Source of the DNA: Melieria omissa
Taxonomy: Eukaryota; Arthropoda; Insecta; Diptera; Ulidiidae
NCBI GenBank assembly: GCA_963971225.1
Contig: OZ020268.1
Location: 108,964,830-109,028,829, forward strand
Reading direction: 5' to 3'
DNA: 64,000 bases
The notes below the pieces were generated by a model. It saw nothing but the letters and a program-made list of their open reading frames with translations, searched no databases and was not told the origin of the DNA. Each line of letters opens with the position of its first letter. Position 1 is the first letter of the stretch. Made by a program: the position numbers and the translations under genes. Shown here in pieces: positions 1 to 12,294 of the stretch.

Positions 1-243
1 AGCACCAACGTTTGTTAATGGGGCGAACAGACAGCCCAACAACAAAAATAAAGCAAAGACAGTTCATAATGGCGGCGGCAGCAGCAACGCTAGCGATAGC
101 AACAGCAACACAGGCAGCCAGACAGACGGACAGACATTAGAGCGGCATTGGTAATGGTTACGGCGACGCTCGTGGCGCAGGTGAATGATTAACTGCGTCT
201 GCGCCGAAAGCTAGACACCGTTTTTTCTCAGCATGTCAGCCTG

Positions 244-263
244 CTCGCTCTCGCTCTCTCTCC
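244..263. promoter_or_regulatory. CT-rich run, possible GAGA-factor site
   Basis: A pyrimidine run of alternating CT dinucleotides. On the minus strand it reads as GAGA repeats, the target of GAGA factor (Trl) in flies. Such runs also arise as simple repeats, so binding is only inferred. Confidence 0.2.
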
Positions 264-660
264 CTGTCCCTGTCTCTGTGCCAGCCGATCTACCACGTCT
301 ATTGATTTATATTTTTAGGTTAGCGTAATAGAAAATTCATTGAATAGAGCGCAGCCAATGGAACGACAGCGACAACAACAAAAACGACAACAACATACAG
401 CCGCATTTTTCGAAACTGTGATGATAAATTTTTATGTTTATTTAACAGTTTACTATTTGTTTACAGTTCAATCTATCAGACTTCGGTCACGCATACCTCG
501 CCGCTCGTCCGTCCGTTTGAGTCTGTCTTTCTTCAAAGTGTTGCTAAAAGCGACGCTGTTGCTAATAAGTTGTCTAGCCAACTATCTACCAGACGACAGA
601 CATGTCTACATATTTACATATATATGTAAATATGTATGCACGTGTCTGCGCGTGATGAAT

Positions 661-674
661 GTGTGTGTGTGTGT
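661..674. repeat. (GT)7 microsatellite
   Basis: Seven uninterrupted GT dinucleotides following an ATGT-rich stretch that starts near 605. Confidence 0.85.
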
Positions 675-3600
675 GCGACTCCGTTTAATGGTTGAGTAAT
701 GAGACGAGCATTGAAACTGTTTTGACTGCTGCCGACGAGGTAATGAGTGTTGAGTAATTTTCCTCTAGCGGCAAACCGAAAGTGCAAAGGGCAAAAGCGA
801 CTCACACACGATTAATGTAAGCCACGGGCCTCATTCTAATTAAGTAGATAAGTGACTTGTATAAATATTTAGGTAACAATTCGCTGCAAGCTAAACAAAG
901 AATCTCGTTCGCGAATAGCAAATTCTTTATAGCACACACACGCTCACATTTCCACACACAGCCCCGTTATGCTGAAAGACCGCATTGAATGGCCCGGGTT
1001 CCTTGATCGTCATGTTTTTCGTTGCTATTTTTATTTCGGGGGCTAGGCATGTGCTCTGTGCCCCCACATCGCTCCTCGTACGCTCCTCCAACGCTTGCTC
1101 ACTTAACGCTCGTTCTGCTCTGCGCCGCCGATCGTAATGCAATCGCGACACCGCTTACTGTAAATTCCATTTCGCCTCATTCAATTTCATTAGTATTTTT
1201 TGTGTTCTCCGCGAAGCAATTCGCACACGGTACATATTCCAAATGCAATCGCCGCTGTTAAAAATATGAGGAAAATAGCAACAACAACCATAGCAAGAGC
1301 AAAAAAATGAAAAATTTAATTTAATCTTCTGGATTAAAGTGCCGTGCCAAGGCAACTCAAAATCATATCAGCCAGTTGTCCCACTTGCGGTCGCGCACAA
1401 ACTGTAACAATTTAATGATTAAAGCGAAGCCAATGACAAGTGAAGTCAACTAGTCAAGTGCATTGTCAGCGTTGTGACAGCGGTGGGATCAGTGACATTC
1501 CAATTAATGTCAAGGCTGCCGGGCGAGCGGCAACAAAGCGAGTGGCGAGCGTCGATGCGGTCCACACGCAAATCTGGTTGCAAGCCCCGGCGCTTTGTGC
1601 GACGATTATGTGACTGACATTGAACTTCAACTTAATCGAGATTGAACTCGCATTGCGGCGAAGCGCCTCGAATAACCAATTTCAATTGAAGTGCTCTTGC
1701 ATTAACCGAAAACTAACCGAAAACAAGCTAAACAACGCCGTCGCCATGGGCGCAGCGTGTGTCAACAGGCGTCCCGGCGATCGTAGGCGTGACGACGAAT
1801 GGTTGCGAACTACAACTAGTAGTGTAGCAGCGTCCAGTATAATTGCCCCCGAATAGCAAAGTACGAAGTACGCAAATGGTCACATTATCACCAGTCAGCG
1901 GATGGCAAACTTCCGCTGGCTTAAGCTGTTGCGTCTGCTAGCTGCTGATTTATTGGCCACCTACTGATTGCGGTTTTTCTATTTCTGATTTCTGCGGCGC
2001 AGACGAAGCGGCATCGTTTTGCGTGCCGCTAAATGCTAATTCTTCAAGCTGACACGTGCGACGCCGCTAGACTTGCAGAATTCCCGATCGCGTGTTGCTT
2101 TGCAAGGCGTCGTTGCACGAACTGGCTTAGCGAAACACCAGAAAATAAACCAAGTTCCATTTCCATCTCAACAACAAATGATAATGAAACCAACTTCAGT
2201 AGTTAATTAGTTTACCACGAGCTCCGAAAACTACATCTTGGGAAATTTCAACATGACGACTGTCTTCAGTTACTGTCCTTTACTCTAATCTGCGCAAAAA
2301 AGGATTTCTTAAATTGAAACGCAGCCTTGACGCCTTCATCCTAACGACTTGAGACAACACTTTTAAACAGCTTTGGAACTCAGACTGCCGAAGGCGGACA
2401 GCGCACCTTTCGGCAACGTCACCTCAGCAACCGCAAATCTGACAAGTAACTTTTTGCTTCAAGATACAAACAAACAAATATCGCACACACACATCGCATT
2501 GAGTGCTTTAATGAAATTCGCATTTCATCAATGCAAAAACACAGCAAACTAAAATATATTCAGAAGGCAAAGGCGAAACTGGGCACAGACGTTGCGGTAT
2601 GGCGGGGTGTAGTCAAGCGCCCAAAATACTGATAAGCTGCGAGCAAACACAGCGGCATAACTTGCTGCAAGTGTACAAAATTACGAACTTTGCACATTTG
2701 AAATATGTAAAAGCAAATTTCAGCAAACTCCGAAGAGGCTGAGAAAGAAAACCAAAAACGAATAAGCGAAAAAGGGAAGGCAGAAGTGGCAAAGTGTACA
2801 AAGGAAAAATGTGTAAAAAGTGACGTCGTGTCTAGTCGAAAGCCGATTATGAAAATTGTTGCTTAAGGTCAACAGCGCATCATGCCACCGTCTGGGAGTC
2901 GTTGATGGCTGCTTGTGTGCCGGTGTCTTTAACTGCGCCTGGGCGAGTGTTAGTGATGGCTGTAGCCAGAATATGTGCTGAAATGGCTTCACCATTTTTT
3001 AATTTCTTTTGCATTTGCATTTCATATTTGTTTGCTGCCATCATTGTGGCTGTGGTCTTTGCTGTCTCTTCTTGTTAATCAGCCATGCACAACGCCACAA
3101 GCACGTAGACGAGCGAGAGAGCTTTCGGAGCATTCCTGCTGGGACTGGGAAATGCAAATGTGATTGGTGTAGTGTCAGCGTGCAGATGTGCTTTTGTGGT
3201 CCTATTTGCTCCTATTTAGATCTGTGCAAACTGACAAACTGTCAAACTAACAAAATATTTAAAACTAACTTCGGAATACAACTCTGCTCTGGATTTAGCT
3301 GCATTCGACTGCATGAAAATGTAATTTCTAAGACCTTATTGTGTACATTTATTATTCGTCGCTTCCTGTCTCCTCTCAACGCCGTTTTGACCTTTGCTGG
3401 GCTCAGCTTTCGGGCTTGCAAAGAAAATATAAGAGACACACACACAAACGTTGTATGCCGTTTTATTGATTTTTCACAGTCACACGGGAACGGTGCATAT
3501 ACCTACATCGCCTGCCAGCAGACCAGCGAAATTCCACCACACACTGCAAATCGACACAAAACGAAATACATAAAAAGCACTGCAGGGCGAGTGACGAATA

Positions 3601-4568
3601 GCGTGAAGGATGCGGCACGATAAGTGGGCATGTGCGTGGATATGGGCACAGGGGTCGTTTTGGCCGGTGGCAGCGACTGCGACAGCGACTACGAATATTT
3701 CGTTCGTCATCCGTTCTGTTCGTCTTTTCGTCTGGTAGTATGTAGCGCGTTCAAGTGTCGGCTGTTTCTTCAAGCATATGTACAGCACGTATATTTATGT
3801 GTTTACATATTATATGTATATACATACATATATACATGTGCGAGTTTGTCTATTTCCATGTATTTTGTTCACTAAAAGACCGGCAACGTAACTCTACCTG
3901 CTACTTGTTTTTGTGTTGCTTTCAGTCGAATACCAACTTTTGTACTTCTGTCATGAGGAAATCGATAGAGACATGTTTGTTGTTGTGCTGTTGTAAATTT
4001 TGCGCCATATGTATACATATTATCATTACTGAGTACGCTTGCGGCCGGGCGGTGAAAGGTAGAGAGACTCCCTACTGCCGCCTAGGCGTATGAGCAACAA
4101 AGTTATTGCAAATGCTCAATTAAGGTCGATGCTGATTTTATTAAACAAGCCTCAATGCACGTGATTGATATTTCCATAAACTATTAGCTTAATTTCCTCA
4201 AATAACAGTTAATGACATTTCTCATTCATGCTTTGCTTTGTGGTTTAAGTAACACAACTTTATGGCTGCCACTGTCATGTTTGGCTTGTTGACTCACTGC
4301 CACACACGTAACAAATGCACACAACTGCAAATTCCGGGACCTTATCGAACTTTCGATTCGCCCTAGACACTTTACAACCATAACAGGCGTGAATCACAAC
4401 TTGTCACATGCCTCACTATCGTTCGCCTGTACGTCGTGGCTCCAGTCGTCTTGTTATCAGCGCACACGCTCTACGCGATTCCGCCACACGCGCACAGACG
4501 TTGTCTGCACTATTGCAATAAATATAAACAAATCACCCAAGACGTCGAAATGATCCAAAAGTGCGCAG

Positions 4569-4601
4569 ATCACTCATACGCACACGGGGCGTATGAGTGA
4601 T
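4569..4601. repeat. Perfect 12-bp inverted repeat
   Basis: Arms ATCACTCATACG (4569-4580) and CGTATGAGTGAT (4590-4601) are perfectly complementary around a 9-nt loop. No polypyrimidine terminator or gene lies next to it, and its role is unknown. Confidence 0.6.
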
Positions 4602-7100
4602 GAGCGAATCGGACAGAGGTGCAACAACGCAATCAGCATCGAAACTTCGTGCGGGATTTTTATTTGGTTGCAAGCGAGGTTAAGTGTTGAGTAGCAAGTA
4701 AAACGATCTTTAGCATTAATGCAGAATGCAAACAATGCGAAATGCAAGATACACCGACAGATGGACAGATACTTGTCGCAAGCGACACAAAGCGAAAGCA
4801 TAAACTGGTTTACGCCACAGCGAGCACAGCCAGAACGAGCCGATGCCACCCCAACAAGCAAGCAAACATAATGCGGGCAAAACTAAAACCACCTGGCAGC
4901 ATGTCAAGTAACCCGGAGTGGTTCAAGAAGGACGTAACCAGCAAGGGGCCACACGCACGTAAGAAGATAGGGTGGGCGCAACCGGGCATGGAAAACGCCA
5001 GTTAAGGGGGCAATGAAGTGCATAGGAACGCAACGAACGATCTGCGGTCGGCGCTTTGGCAGTCAGTCCTGTGTGCAATATACCGCCAACAACACCACTT
5101 GTAGCACGACAAAAGGGGAGGAAAATCGCAGTGAGCTTATGCGGAGCAACGAAATGGGGTCAATGAGTCATTGACCGTACTCTGCGCGCTACAGGGAACC
5201 GGCGGGAAGGGGTGGCACGAAAGTAGTAGCAACTAGTAGCGAGTGTTTTGTTGTTTTCTCTTTATTTGATGAAACAAAAGTCAGCTATAAAGGTATCTGG
5301 AACGAGGTCTTTGGCTGGATCCAGCGTCATAGCAACCAATCAAAGATAACTGATTTTTTTAAAAATAATTTCTCAGCTATAACAATTTCCAATAACGATT
5401 TTGGAAATTTCATTTTAGCGAAATTGAGTTAGAATGCCAAAGAGTTCTATCATAAAATGTACTATAGTTCAGATCGCTAGTCCTTTTGGTTTAGAAAATA
5501 TAGGTTGAAGGTTATTGAAAAAAAGATTTTTTTAAAAGTCACCCTTCAACTTTGATTTTATTGGAGTTTTCGTGAGATATATGTAGGTGACCCGATTGGG
5601 CCCAATTCTGAAAAGCAGGCCCTACTTATTGGTTTTACTAGAAAATAAACCATTCTTTGGATTCCTAGCTTTGCTGGTTCAGGAATTCCACACAGTTGAA
5701 CGATTTTAAAAAGGTCAATTTGTTCAATTTTTGATTTAATTGGTTTATTCACAACTTTGACCCAATTAATTAGACAATCATAATAAACATTTCCTAAACC
5801 ACGCCACAACAGCCATGCCCAACAGGCCGAACAATGCGGTGCGGCAAAACGCAGCTGGCATCAAATGACGGCTATGCATTTCTGTTTCCATTCCGCTTGA
5901 TTTGCTCTTCAATTAATTTGCTTAATTAAATGACAAAGCAAATACATTGTCTATCAGTCAGCAAGCCAGCCAGTCACTCAGCGGCGGTTTATCAGCGGAA
6001 TGCAATAAAATAGGCGGTCAGCTTTTTTTTGTTAGCATAATTTGCAATTTTCACAGTCGTCTTTTATTTCGCGGCCATAGTAACAAAATGGCAGCAACAA
6101 CTGTGTGGGACGTCGTGTATAAAGAAGATAATAAAAGCCAACACGTGCGCGTACACACAGCGAAACTGACAAAAGCGTCTGCAGTATCGAATGTCAGCGA
6201 GCAGGCGGCGGCAAACATCAAACAGCCCGGGGGCGAAAAGCAAAAAAGGCGGCAACGAACAAACAGTTTTCAGTTTTCATCAGTGTTTCAATTTGACGAC
6301 AACTTCTTGTGCAATTTAAAAAAATTAATGCATTCCCTCATCGCTGTTGTTGTTTTGCAACTTAGTTCGCTTTGTGAAATACGAAACGCCGAGTCGTTTG
6401 TCATTTCTGCATATGGCGAAGGTGTGAAATTGCATGGCAAAAGACGGCGGCCAAGTGGGTTGGTAGTCAAAACTGTTGTCGGCGTTACGTGGCTGAATTT
6501 GTGCGGCCAGTCGCTGCAACAATGTCGTTGCAACCTTTTCTCAGAACCAACCCACCCATCCGTTGTGTATGAATTTGCAGTTGGCTAATCAATTAGCGTG
6601 AAAAGATGCGCGCCGCTCTTAATTAAACAAAGTGCGACGCGCGAACGGTGCAGAAAGCCTGTGCCGCGTCGTCTGCAACGCAAGTGTTCGCCAATAATCA
6701 ATTGTGCCATATTTGTATCCGCACGTTGTTGTTGGTGTTGTGCGGTTCGGCTTAGTTTATGCCGTTAGTGTTGCTGTTATAACTGTGTCTGTGTCTGTGC
6801 TTTTTCCGAATTGAGTCTATAAAGTCTAGACAGCATTTTTGTTTTTTCTATCAGTAACAACAAATAAAAACAACAACAGGAACACTGGCAGCTTTGTGAA
6901 GCATTACAAAAAAACGAAATAAATAATTTTATATACGTATATACATACGTATGTACACATATATTTATATAAATACAACAATAGTCGAATGAGTAGCAAG
7001 CAATAAAGCGAAAAGCATTTATACGCTGCTGATAAGCGTGAAAACACAATAACGTCAGCGCCGTTAGCGAAGCGACAACCGCACCCGCGTAGCGCGCGCC

Positions 7101-7270
7101 CGCTTAACCCTTTGCTGGCGATAGTCGTGTGACTCGCTGACGCTGTGGTTCACAATCAGACCGAACCGCAGCAATTTTTTCCATTTACTGTGCGCTCGCT
7201 TAACCCTTCGCTGGCGATAGTCGAGTGACTGGCTTCACAATTAGACCGAACCAAAGCGGCTTTTTCATTT
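7101..7270. repeat. 96-bp tandem duplication, two units
   Basis: Unit 1 starts at 7101 and unit 2 at 7197. Both contain CGCTTAACCCTT, GGCGATAGTCG, a GTGACT block, CACAAT and AGACCGAACC. Unit 2 is shorter in its middle. Each unit opens with TTAA followed by CCCTT, like the TTAA-flanked elements elsewhere in the window, but no inverted partner is visible. It may be a duplicated single end of such an element or a local satellite seed. Confidence 0.7.
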
Positions 7271-7303
7271 CGATTTCAATCCAAGTCATTTACACATTGT
7301 TGT

Positions 7304-8117
7304 ATAGGGTTTTCCAACAAGAGGTGTTATTTTGGTATTCAAAGAAAAATCCATTCCATTCATCCATCCATTTTTTGAGATAAATGATCGAATGTTTATT
7401 TCATAATAAAGAGGAAGGTATGCCGTTAGTAATGAAAAACAACATCAGCCAAATGGCCACCACGACCACGCTTACAGGACCATATCCTTTTCATGAAATT
7501 TTCCATAACCAAATCGCAAAGTGGCTGCCCTATGTACTCGATAGCCTCACGAATTCTATCTTTGAGGTCTTGAATCGACGCTGAACTGTTGGCGTACACC
7601 TTATCTTTCACGTGGCCCCAAAGGAAGAAGTCGAAAGGTGTTAAATCACAAGATCTCGGTGGCCAATTGTGATCACCTCTTCCAGAGATGGGCCGTGTTA
7701 TCTCTTACGGGAAACTTATCCCGTAAAAGAGCAATGGTTTCGTTGCTTGTGTGGCACGTAGCGCCGTCTTGTTGAAAGTAAACGTTGTCCAGATCAATAC
7801 AATCCAACTCCGACCATAAAAAATCTTTAATCATCTCTCGATAGCGCAATCCATTCACAGTAACTGTTGACCCAACCTCATTTTCGAAAAAGTAAGGTCC
7901 AATGACCCCGCCGGACCATAAGCCGCACCTCCACATCTTCACACCTTCTTCACATCACTAACTTTTCCCAACAGCTCGAATTTTTCCACCAATTTCTGTA
8001 TTGCGGTCCGACAAGGTGCTGTATGTGGCCATTTGGCAGCTGCTTTCAGGCACAGCTCACATATTTGTCGCCCTATGAGGAACGGTGATCGTTTTCCGTA
8101 AAGATTATTTTACTCAT
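7304..8117 (-). mobile_element. Decayed mariner/Tc1-type DNA transposon
   Basis: This is the remnant of a transposon whose broken transposase lies at 7426-8117 on the minus strand. The left edge is probably the sequence starting TATAGGGTTTTCCAACAAG near 7303, which follows a TA and looks like a terminal repeat of this element type. I did not find its inverted partner within about 500 bases to the right of 8117, so the right end is missing or diverged. The element is not functional. Confidence 0.65.
7426..8117 (-). pseudogene. Broken DDE-type transposase (mariner/Tc1 superfamily)
   Basis: Four blocks in shifted frames read as one transposase on the minus strand. The first, from about 8117, gives a start MSKIIFT and then, in another frame, an N-terminal DNA-binding segment with CRTAIQKLVEKFELLGKVSD (about 8100-7945). 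The second (7942-7673) begins at CGLWSGGVIGPYFFE and holds the second catalytic Asp in VYFQQDGATCH. The third (about 7690-7426) holds the third Asp in CDLTPFDFFLWG and ends at VVFHY before a TAA. Between blocks one and two the middle of the protein is deleted, including the region of the first catalytic Asp. A frame break near 7690 separates blocks two and three. The second-to-third Asp distance is about 45 codons across the break, longer than the 34 of classical mariners. That would suit a DD41D (rosa-like) type if a small insertion is allowed for, which is inference. It cannot encode an active enzyme. Confidence 0.8.
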
Positions 8118-10192
8118 GGAGATGTACTTAGTTCCACTTCAGAGGTATTTGGTGGTGGTGCAGTTTGACTTGTTGTCCAAAGCTACGGTGGCTGACAAAC
8201 TTAGTTTTTGGACTGTTGGAAGACTGTTGGGAACACAGGCCCGCTGTGCTTTGTATGGGTCCACTTATCTGATTGGTTGCAGCATATAGATAACTTGTAA
8301 ATTTAGGTCAAATTGTGAGTGAAATTCAGTTTTGTGTTTGCAATTTCGACGTCTCGGGTATAACCCAGAAATTGGTGAATTAAAATTCATCGTCAAAGTT
8401 TATTCAAAAGTTTGCATTTACTTTGAAATTATTACATGCAGTGAAATAGATTTCAGTAGAGTTTCGGGCTTTGACTCCAGTGGATATATTCGGAGTTGAA
8501 TACAGCTCTTAGTTTAGTGTTGGACGAGAGTGGTTCCCCTTTTCAACTACTTTTATTTATCTCACTCTGCAATTCCGATTCATTGCTTTGCTGGGCGCAC
8601 AACATTCGCCATTTTCCCATCTCGCATGCGCCCAAAAATCTTGGCCCAATCTCAACTGCAATCGCTGCACCAGCCAAGTGATGTGTAAAGCATGTACGCC
8701 ACACATGCAAAGCACAACAAGTGCAACAACAATGAAGCAATACGTTCGACACGAGGACAAATGAAATGATTCAATGCAGCTGGCAATGTCGAGCCAACTA
8801 TCAATTAATTGCCGAATCAATTGATCGCTAAGGCGAGTCAGACGAGCGTTTCTGTTGGCATTGAACAGGTCGATTGCATTGAATAAGTCGAATCGAAAGT
8901 CAATTGAATAAATTTCATTTATAGTTGAACTTTTAATGAAGCAACTCAACGAAATCTTGCATTAGTAATTTGAAATGAAAATTTTTTTTTTTTATTTCAA
9001 CTAATTAATTCAATCATCCCGCCAGCCGAAACGAGTCAATGCCACTACACAACACCTTGAAATGTAACTTCTTTTCTCAGCATTAGTTCGAGTGCTGCAA
9101 GTTGTAGCACACACCCAAACATAGCGCAGACATTTGTACATGTGCCACATAGTGCGGCAAACAGATTGCCTGCATGCGGCGCGACAATGTGTCTGCCTAT
9201 TTTTAGCCACTTAGACAAAATAAACAAGCTGCATCGCCACGTCCCGTCGCGTTGCAACACACCCGGCCGCCGACATGCCAAGAAAGTGGGGAATTTTGTT
9301 TTGATTTGTCAGCTCAAATATGGGCCATGCACGACCAGCCGCCCCGACTCGCGGCCGTGCGCTGCCACTGGCGCAGCGTACAGTGACGGCTGCTCGCTTC
9401 CTGTGTGCGCGCGGGCGCTGCCGCTGCAGCCAGATAAGCGAGCGTCAATCAGGCCGCAATGGTGACGTATTTTTTCGTATTTTTGCCGCGTTTGTGGTGT
9501 ACACGTTTGCGATTGTGTCGGACGGCGGCGCTGGCTGTGTGTGTTGCTGTCGGCCGTTTCGGGCGGCCGGCGTTATCAGCTACATGGTTGCTTGGTGTTT
9601 TGCTGAACTCACGGTGACAAGCTACTTTTGTGCGGCCCAATTGTGGCTGCATGGGCCGACTGGGACCTGCGGGGGTGGTTTGCGCTCAGCTGCTTGGCAT
9701 TTTCTCGCAACCATTTTGGACAAAATCGCATTGTGACTAATCATTTCTGAATGTGTTGACGTGCGTAAAAAAGCAGAAACTCAAAGCGTGGCACTTTGGC
9801 TTACATTCTTCGATAGTTGGAAACTATGTGCAAGATATATCTTTATATATTCCTGCTGTAAAATTTCTCAGCAGTCCAAACGTGTACTACAAAATGATTG
9901 CCTCCCTTATAGCCGTTAGGTCTGACTCGTATCGAACAATTCCTGGAGAATTGTAGCCAACTTAACACTCCTGTTGCTGCATGTCTGAATGCTTTCAGTT
10001 AGAAGTTCGCGTAGTTGTGTGAAGGAAGGAATTGAAGTAGCAATTTAAAGTTATTTATTAAATAATTTGTTTATTTTTTAGTTTTAATTAATTATTTAAT
10101 TGCAATAGTCAGACATTTTCGGCAGAAGTCAAGTCAAGTCAAGTCCAAGTTCATCTTTTTTAGAACTGAAATTTTTTTGGTGCACATATCGA
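8118..10192. other. Gene-free stretch
   Basis: No convincing exon or element. It contains a poly-T/A tract near 8980-8997. The 138-codon frame at 9320-9736 is GC-rich, Ala/Cys/Arg-rich and overlapped by frames on the other strand, so it is not called. Confidence 0.55.
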
Positions 10193-10584
10193 ACACGCAC
10201 TACAAAAGTGACACCACTGAAATTTTTTCGGGTTTATGTGTTAATACTGTGCACAATGCCTCAATCTACCAATCAGCAAAAGCTCAGTACATTTTGTTGT
10301 TGTTAACTGTTGCAAAAATACAGTTAGGTCTCTCTTCATGTCAGAAGTTTGATGCTATTTGATCGCTGCAGCTCAATGCAAAAGAGTCCTAACACAAATT
10401 GTGTCACTTTTGACGAAATACATGTTTGTTTAAGTTAATTTTAAGCAAAATTCTGACAATTTTTGTATATATTTTTTATTATTAAAATTAATTACTAATT
10501 TTCAAAATTTTCTTTCAACTTTTTAACTGTAATTTATAATTATTAAATTCAGAAAAAGTGGCATAACTTGAAATAGTTTCGTAA

Positions 10585-11202
10585 TTATTGAATTGCCTCG
10601 GCTTCTTAAAGCGGTGCAAAAAATATTTCACCCCGTCCGATCTCCGCATTATTTATACCACCTATATCCGACCTAAAATGGAGTTTAACTCACACCTGTG
10701 GGCGGGGGCTTCAAAAACTCATTTGGAGCTCCTGGACCGGGTGCAAAACCGTGCGATTAAACTTATAGGGGACAGTAGAGCATCCAGCTCTATTGACTCC
10801 TTGGAGCATCGTCGAAACGTGGCATGTGTGGTGTTATTCTACCGATACTTTTTCGGTAATTGCTCAGTGGAGATGAGCAGTTTGATGCCATCACTCCGGG
10901 TATTCCCACGGGCAACCCGTTTGAACACTGGCGCTCATGCATTCCACGTTGAAACGATGTTCCAGCGCACTACGCATTACAGAGAAAGTTCGTTTCTGGC
11001 CAGCACAGCGCGGCTGTGGAATGGTCTCCCTGCGGATATCTTCCCCAGCACTTATGATCTCGATGGGTTCAAGGCAAGAGTCCATAACCACTTCACTCTT
11101 AACCCTATCTCCTAACCTTTATATCCTTCCTGAACCAACGCAATGCCTCGCATTAATAGGGGTCATCCCCTGCGCGTTTGTTTGAGTTAAAAAAAAAAAA
11201 AA
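10585..11202 (+). mobile_element. 5'-truncated LINE (non-LTR retrotransposon)
   Basis: This fragment keeps the last part of the reverse-transcriptase reading frame (to 11115), a short 3' untranslated region and a poly-A tail (11189-11202). Truncation at the 5' end and an A tail are the normal outcome of target-primed reverse transcription. It lies inside the inverted-repeat element at 10193-11418, so it is the younger insertion. I could not define a clear target-site duplication. The clade (jockey, CR1 or similar) cannot be fixed from this portion. Confidence 0.85.
10588..11115 (+). pseudogene. C-terminal fragment of LINE reverse transcriptase
   Basis: About 175 codons are open without an ATG at the front, because the element is truncated there. 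The segment corresponds to the region after the catalytic core of a non-LTR reverse transcriptase. Typical features are IYTTYIRPKMEFNSHLW (near residues 22-38), LELLDRVQNRAIKLIGD (about 46-62) and the terminal ARLWNGLPADIFPSTYDL block (about 143-160) before a TAA-type end. The catalytic Tyr-x-Asp-Asp region and the endonuclease lie upstream of the truncation and are absent. The frame is undamaged, which suggests a fairly recent insertion, but the product could not be active. Confidence 0.88.
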
Positions 11203-12271
11203 TTAAAATATCATCAAAACAGTCACAACTCAAAATTTTGGATTTTCTAGTGTAAAATAAAAAAAATTCTTGTAACTTATCTTAAAGCATAATCTGTAAG
11301 GATTTTCTACTGAACGGTCTATTTGTTATTTAAAAAATGTTTATTTAGCTCAAAAACAGTTTTTTGCGTTTCCTGAAAAATCAAAAATTTTGAGTTGTGT
11401 CACTTTTGTTGTGCGTGTTATCGCACATTTTCTTTTTCATTCGGGATGAATTGTTGTTATTGTTTTAAAAACATTTTTAAAATAAAATTAATATTTAAAA
11501 CTTGCATTGTTTTATTTTCCTTTATAAAAATCAACTGGTTTGAAAACTAATCCGGAATAAATTAGTTCTCAAACTACTCGCTTCGCAACTGGTTTATAAA
11601 CTGTTTTACTTAGAACTGACTTTGGAATAGTTGCAAATGGATGCAGACAAGGACAATTGACTGTCGCCTAGGACATTGCCATGTTGAAAGGGTGACTTTG
11701 CTCCAAGGAAGCGATTCGGTTCTAAAGTCTGCTATGACTGACAAGCAACCAATTTAAAAATTACATTTTAACCAGTTCGAATTCCTACAGGGAAATTTTA
11801 ACTAGAAATGTGTGTGTGCTTCCACGAATCCGATTCCATTTGCTGAATTAAGCGTTGACCCAGTTTTTGCTGTGTCGTCTGCCAGTGCCGCCCCTTATGA
11901 ACAGCAACACGAAGAGCACAGAGAGCGAGAATGGCCAAAAGCAAAATCAGTAAACGTACAACGAAAGAAGCACATAAAGCGAAGACATAGAAAGTGGCAC
12001 ATTGCCTGCGGGACTAAGCGGAGGTTGAGCCAACAGAAGGGCGACCTGCCATTAGCCTGAAACTTAAACTAACAACGAACAGGCACAACGCCAAGTAGTG
12101 GCACTCAAGCAGAGGTTTGCACACAACGTCAACCAAATACTGCACACGCGACGCATACGAAGTGGTGCAAAAAAAAGGTAGAAATATTATCCAAAATTAG
12201 AGGAAGTGCTTTGCAGTATTGGAGCACAAAAACTGAAATGACGAGAAAAAATGTAGGCCAGGTCCCACACT

Positions 12272-12294
12272 CACACACACACACACACACACAC
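12272..12294. repeat. (CA)n microsatellite
   Basis: An uninterrupted run of CA dinucleotides. Confidence 0.9.

Larger units (their letters stand above)
1..7100. other. Gene-free stretch with simple repeats
   Basis: No reading frame here looks like a conserved protein. Frames up to 213 codons exist (for example 5947-6588, plus strand) but are rich in Ser, Gln and Cys, often open on both strands at once, and show no domain I recognise. The stretch holds short ATGT and TG simple repeats, many CAA/TTG runs and one perfect hairpin near 4.57 kb. It fits intronic or intergenic fly DNA. Confidence 0.6.
10193..11418. mobile_element. TA-inserting inverted-repeat element, split by a LINE
   Basis: The left terminal repeat (10193-10222) begins ACACGCACTACAAAAGTG. 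The right one (11389-11418) is its inverse with about three mismatches. TA follows the right end; the left flank is GA, perhaps a decayed TA. A motif close to AAAGTGACACAACTCAAA occurs five times: 10205, 10555 (degenerate) and 11218 on plus, 10399 (partial) and 11384 on minus. Repeated internal binding motifs are typical of IR/DR-type Tc1 elements. A truncated LINE fills 10585-11202, so the original element was about 610 bp. No transposase frame remains, so it was a non-autonomous element. Confidence 0.7.

Noticed and set aside
3009..3623. 204-codon frame on the plus strand
   Set aside because: It is Cys- and Ser-rich with no domain, and minus-strand frames overlap it.
5558..5809. 83-codon frame on the minus strand in AT-rich sequence
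   Set aside because: It has a less biased composition than most, but no motif, splice signals or neighbouring support.
5947..6588. 213-codon frame on the plus strand
   Set aside because: No motif or family resemblance, with two frames open on the other strand.
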